Below, in pieces: positions 6,413 through 6,727 of a stretch of DNA of 6,727 bases (the first letter of the stretch is position 1; every line of letters begins with the position of its first letter). The DNA is taken from the NCBI GenBank assembly GCA_016210825.1, contig JACQTM010000156.1:1-6727 (forward strand), in the 5' to 3' direction. The position numbers were made by a program, and so were the translations under genes. The notes beneath the pieces were generated by a model, which was not told the origin of the DNA, searched no databases, and was given only the letters and a program-made list of their open reading frames with translations. This stretch comes from Hyphomicrobiales bacterium. GTDB taxonomy: Bacteria > Pseudomonadota > Alphaproteobacteria > Rhizobiales > Xanthobacteraceae.

Positions 6413-6473
6413 GGTTTCGCCTCGGCCGCTTCGTCCGTACCGCGCCGCCCATCGGCGCGACCAAACGGAAACG

Positions 6474-6491
6474 GCCGGCCTTTCGGCCGGC
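6474..6491. repeat. GC-rich hairpin in the divergent intergenic region
   Basis: GCCGGCC (6474-6480) pairs perfectly with GGCCGGC (6485-6491) over the loop TTTC. Neither side is followed by a convincing T-tract and no gene ends here, so it is not a normal terminator. If the barrel gene's transcript starts to its right, the hairpin would lie in its 5' leader, about 70 bases before the start codon. Confidence 0.65.
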
Positions 6492-6495
6492 GAAT

Positions 6496-6527
6496 TTGGT
6501 TAACGGAGTAGAAACGGTTATGGTTAA
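6496..6527 (-). promoter_or_regulatory. Two CtrA-like half-sites between barrel and KpsF/GutQ genes
   Basis: On the minus strand, bases 6520-6527 read TTAACCAT, identical to the half-site consensus described for the alphaproteobacterial cell-cycle regulator CtrA. Bases 6496-6503 read TTAACCAA, one base different. The two copies lie 24 bases apart in the same orientation, with a third related GGTTAT (plus strand) at 6516-6521. The spacing is not the classic TTAA-N7-TTAA. The match is seen directly; binding is inferred. Confidence 0.45.
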
Positions 6528-6551
6528 CGAGACGTTGATCGGGGCTACACT
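6524..6551 (+). promoter_or_regulatory. Possible promoter of the KpsF/GutQ gene
   Basis: TTAACG (6524-6529) and TACACT (6546-6551), separated by 16 bases, are an imperfect -35/-10 pair on the plus strand. Transcription would start near 6558, leaving a leader of about 55 bases. The -35 overlaps the TTAACCAT half-site, so a bound regulator would affect it directly. A chance match cannot be excluded. Confidence 0.25.
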
Positions 6552-6614
6552 GTTCGCCTGAGAGTGTTTTCCGTGCTATTTCCAGTCCCTCGCCCCTAAA
6601 GGTCCCCGGCCGTC

Positions 6615-6727
6615 ATGCCCAAGTCCAAAGCATTGAACAACGAGGGCACGTCCGACCGCAGCGCCATCGCGTCGGCCCTGCGAACGCTCGAGGCCGAGGC
6701 CGGCGGCATTACGGTGCTGTCGGCGGC
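6615..6727 (+). CDS. KpsF/GutQ-family sugar-phosphate isomerase (probable D-arabinose-5-phosphate isomerase), 5' part
   Basis: Only the first 37 codons are present; the frame is open to the window end. After a variable start (MPKSKALNNEGTSDRS), the segment ASALRTLEAEAGGITVLSA resembles the leader helix before the SIS domain in KpsF/GutQ/KdsD proteins, where a similar phrase is common in Bradyrhizobium-like genomes. Full enzymes are about 320-340 residues, with a SIS domain and two CBS domains, and interconvert ribulose-5-phosphate and arabinose-5-phosphate, the first step toward Kdo in lipopolysaccharide. None of the catalytic part is visible, so the call rests on this short stretch and on the envelope-gene context. 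No strong Shine-Dalgarno precedes the ATG; AAAGG near 6598-6602 is 12 bases away. Confidence 0.65.
   Translation, partial: MPKSKALNNEGTSDRSAIASALRTLEAEAGGITVLSA

Overview
The window looks like chromosomal DNA of a GC-rich alphaproteobacterium, most likely in the Hyphomicrobiales near Bradyrhizobium and Rhodopseudomonas. The clues are the protein families (DUF459 SGNH protein, MltB-type transglycosylase with a peptidoglycan-binding tail, BBP2 outer-membrane barrel, KpsF/KdsD start), GC-rich palindromic intergenic repeats, and sequences resembling the alphaproteobacterial CtrA half-site. The taxonomic call is inference from memory; no search was run.

Layout. Bases 1-131 are a string of hairpins: a near-perfect 51-base palindrome, a small stem, then a two-stem repeat ending in GGAGGT. 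These lead into a small plus-strand Xre-type helix-turn-helix gene (178-558) that resembles a toxin-antitoxin antitoxin and has a locally AT-rich recognition-helix region. Convergent to it are two minus-strand genes: an exported lytic murein transglycosylase (3665 to 2274), followed 109 bases downstream by an exported DUF459/SGNH-fold protein (2164 to 596). galU (3858-4739) diverges from the transglycosylase across a 192-base gap. It converges, with a 21-base gap, on a minus-strand outer-membrane beta-barrel gene (6401 to 4761). That gene in turn diverges from the start of a KpsF/GutQ-family sugar-phosphate isomerase (6615 onward), which is cut by the window end.

Apart from the antitoxin-like gene, every gene points to the cell envelope. 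The transglycosylase and SGNH protein probably act on peptidoglycan or another periplasmic glycan. GalU supplies UDP-glucose for surface polysaccharides, the barrel sits in the outer membrane, and KdsD-type isomerases feed Kdo synthesis for lipopolysaccharide. The gap between the barrel and isomerase genes carries a GC-rich hairpin and two CtrA-like half-sites, so cell-cycle control of this pair is a testable idea. I see no clear new multi-gene system. The most unusual parts are the hairpin array next to the antitoxin-like gene, and the combination of a transglycosylase with an SGNH protein whose block III motif is altered. No RNA genes, CRISPR array, insertion sequence or transposase was found.
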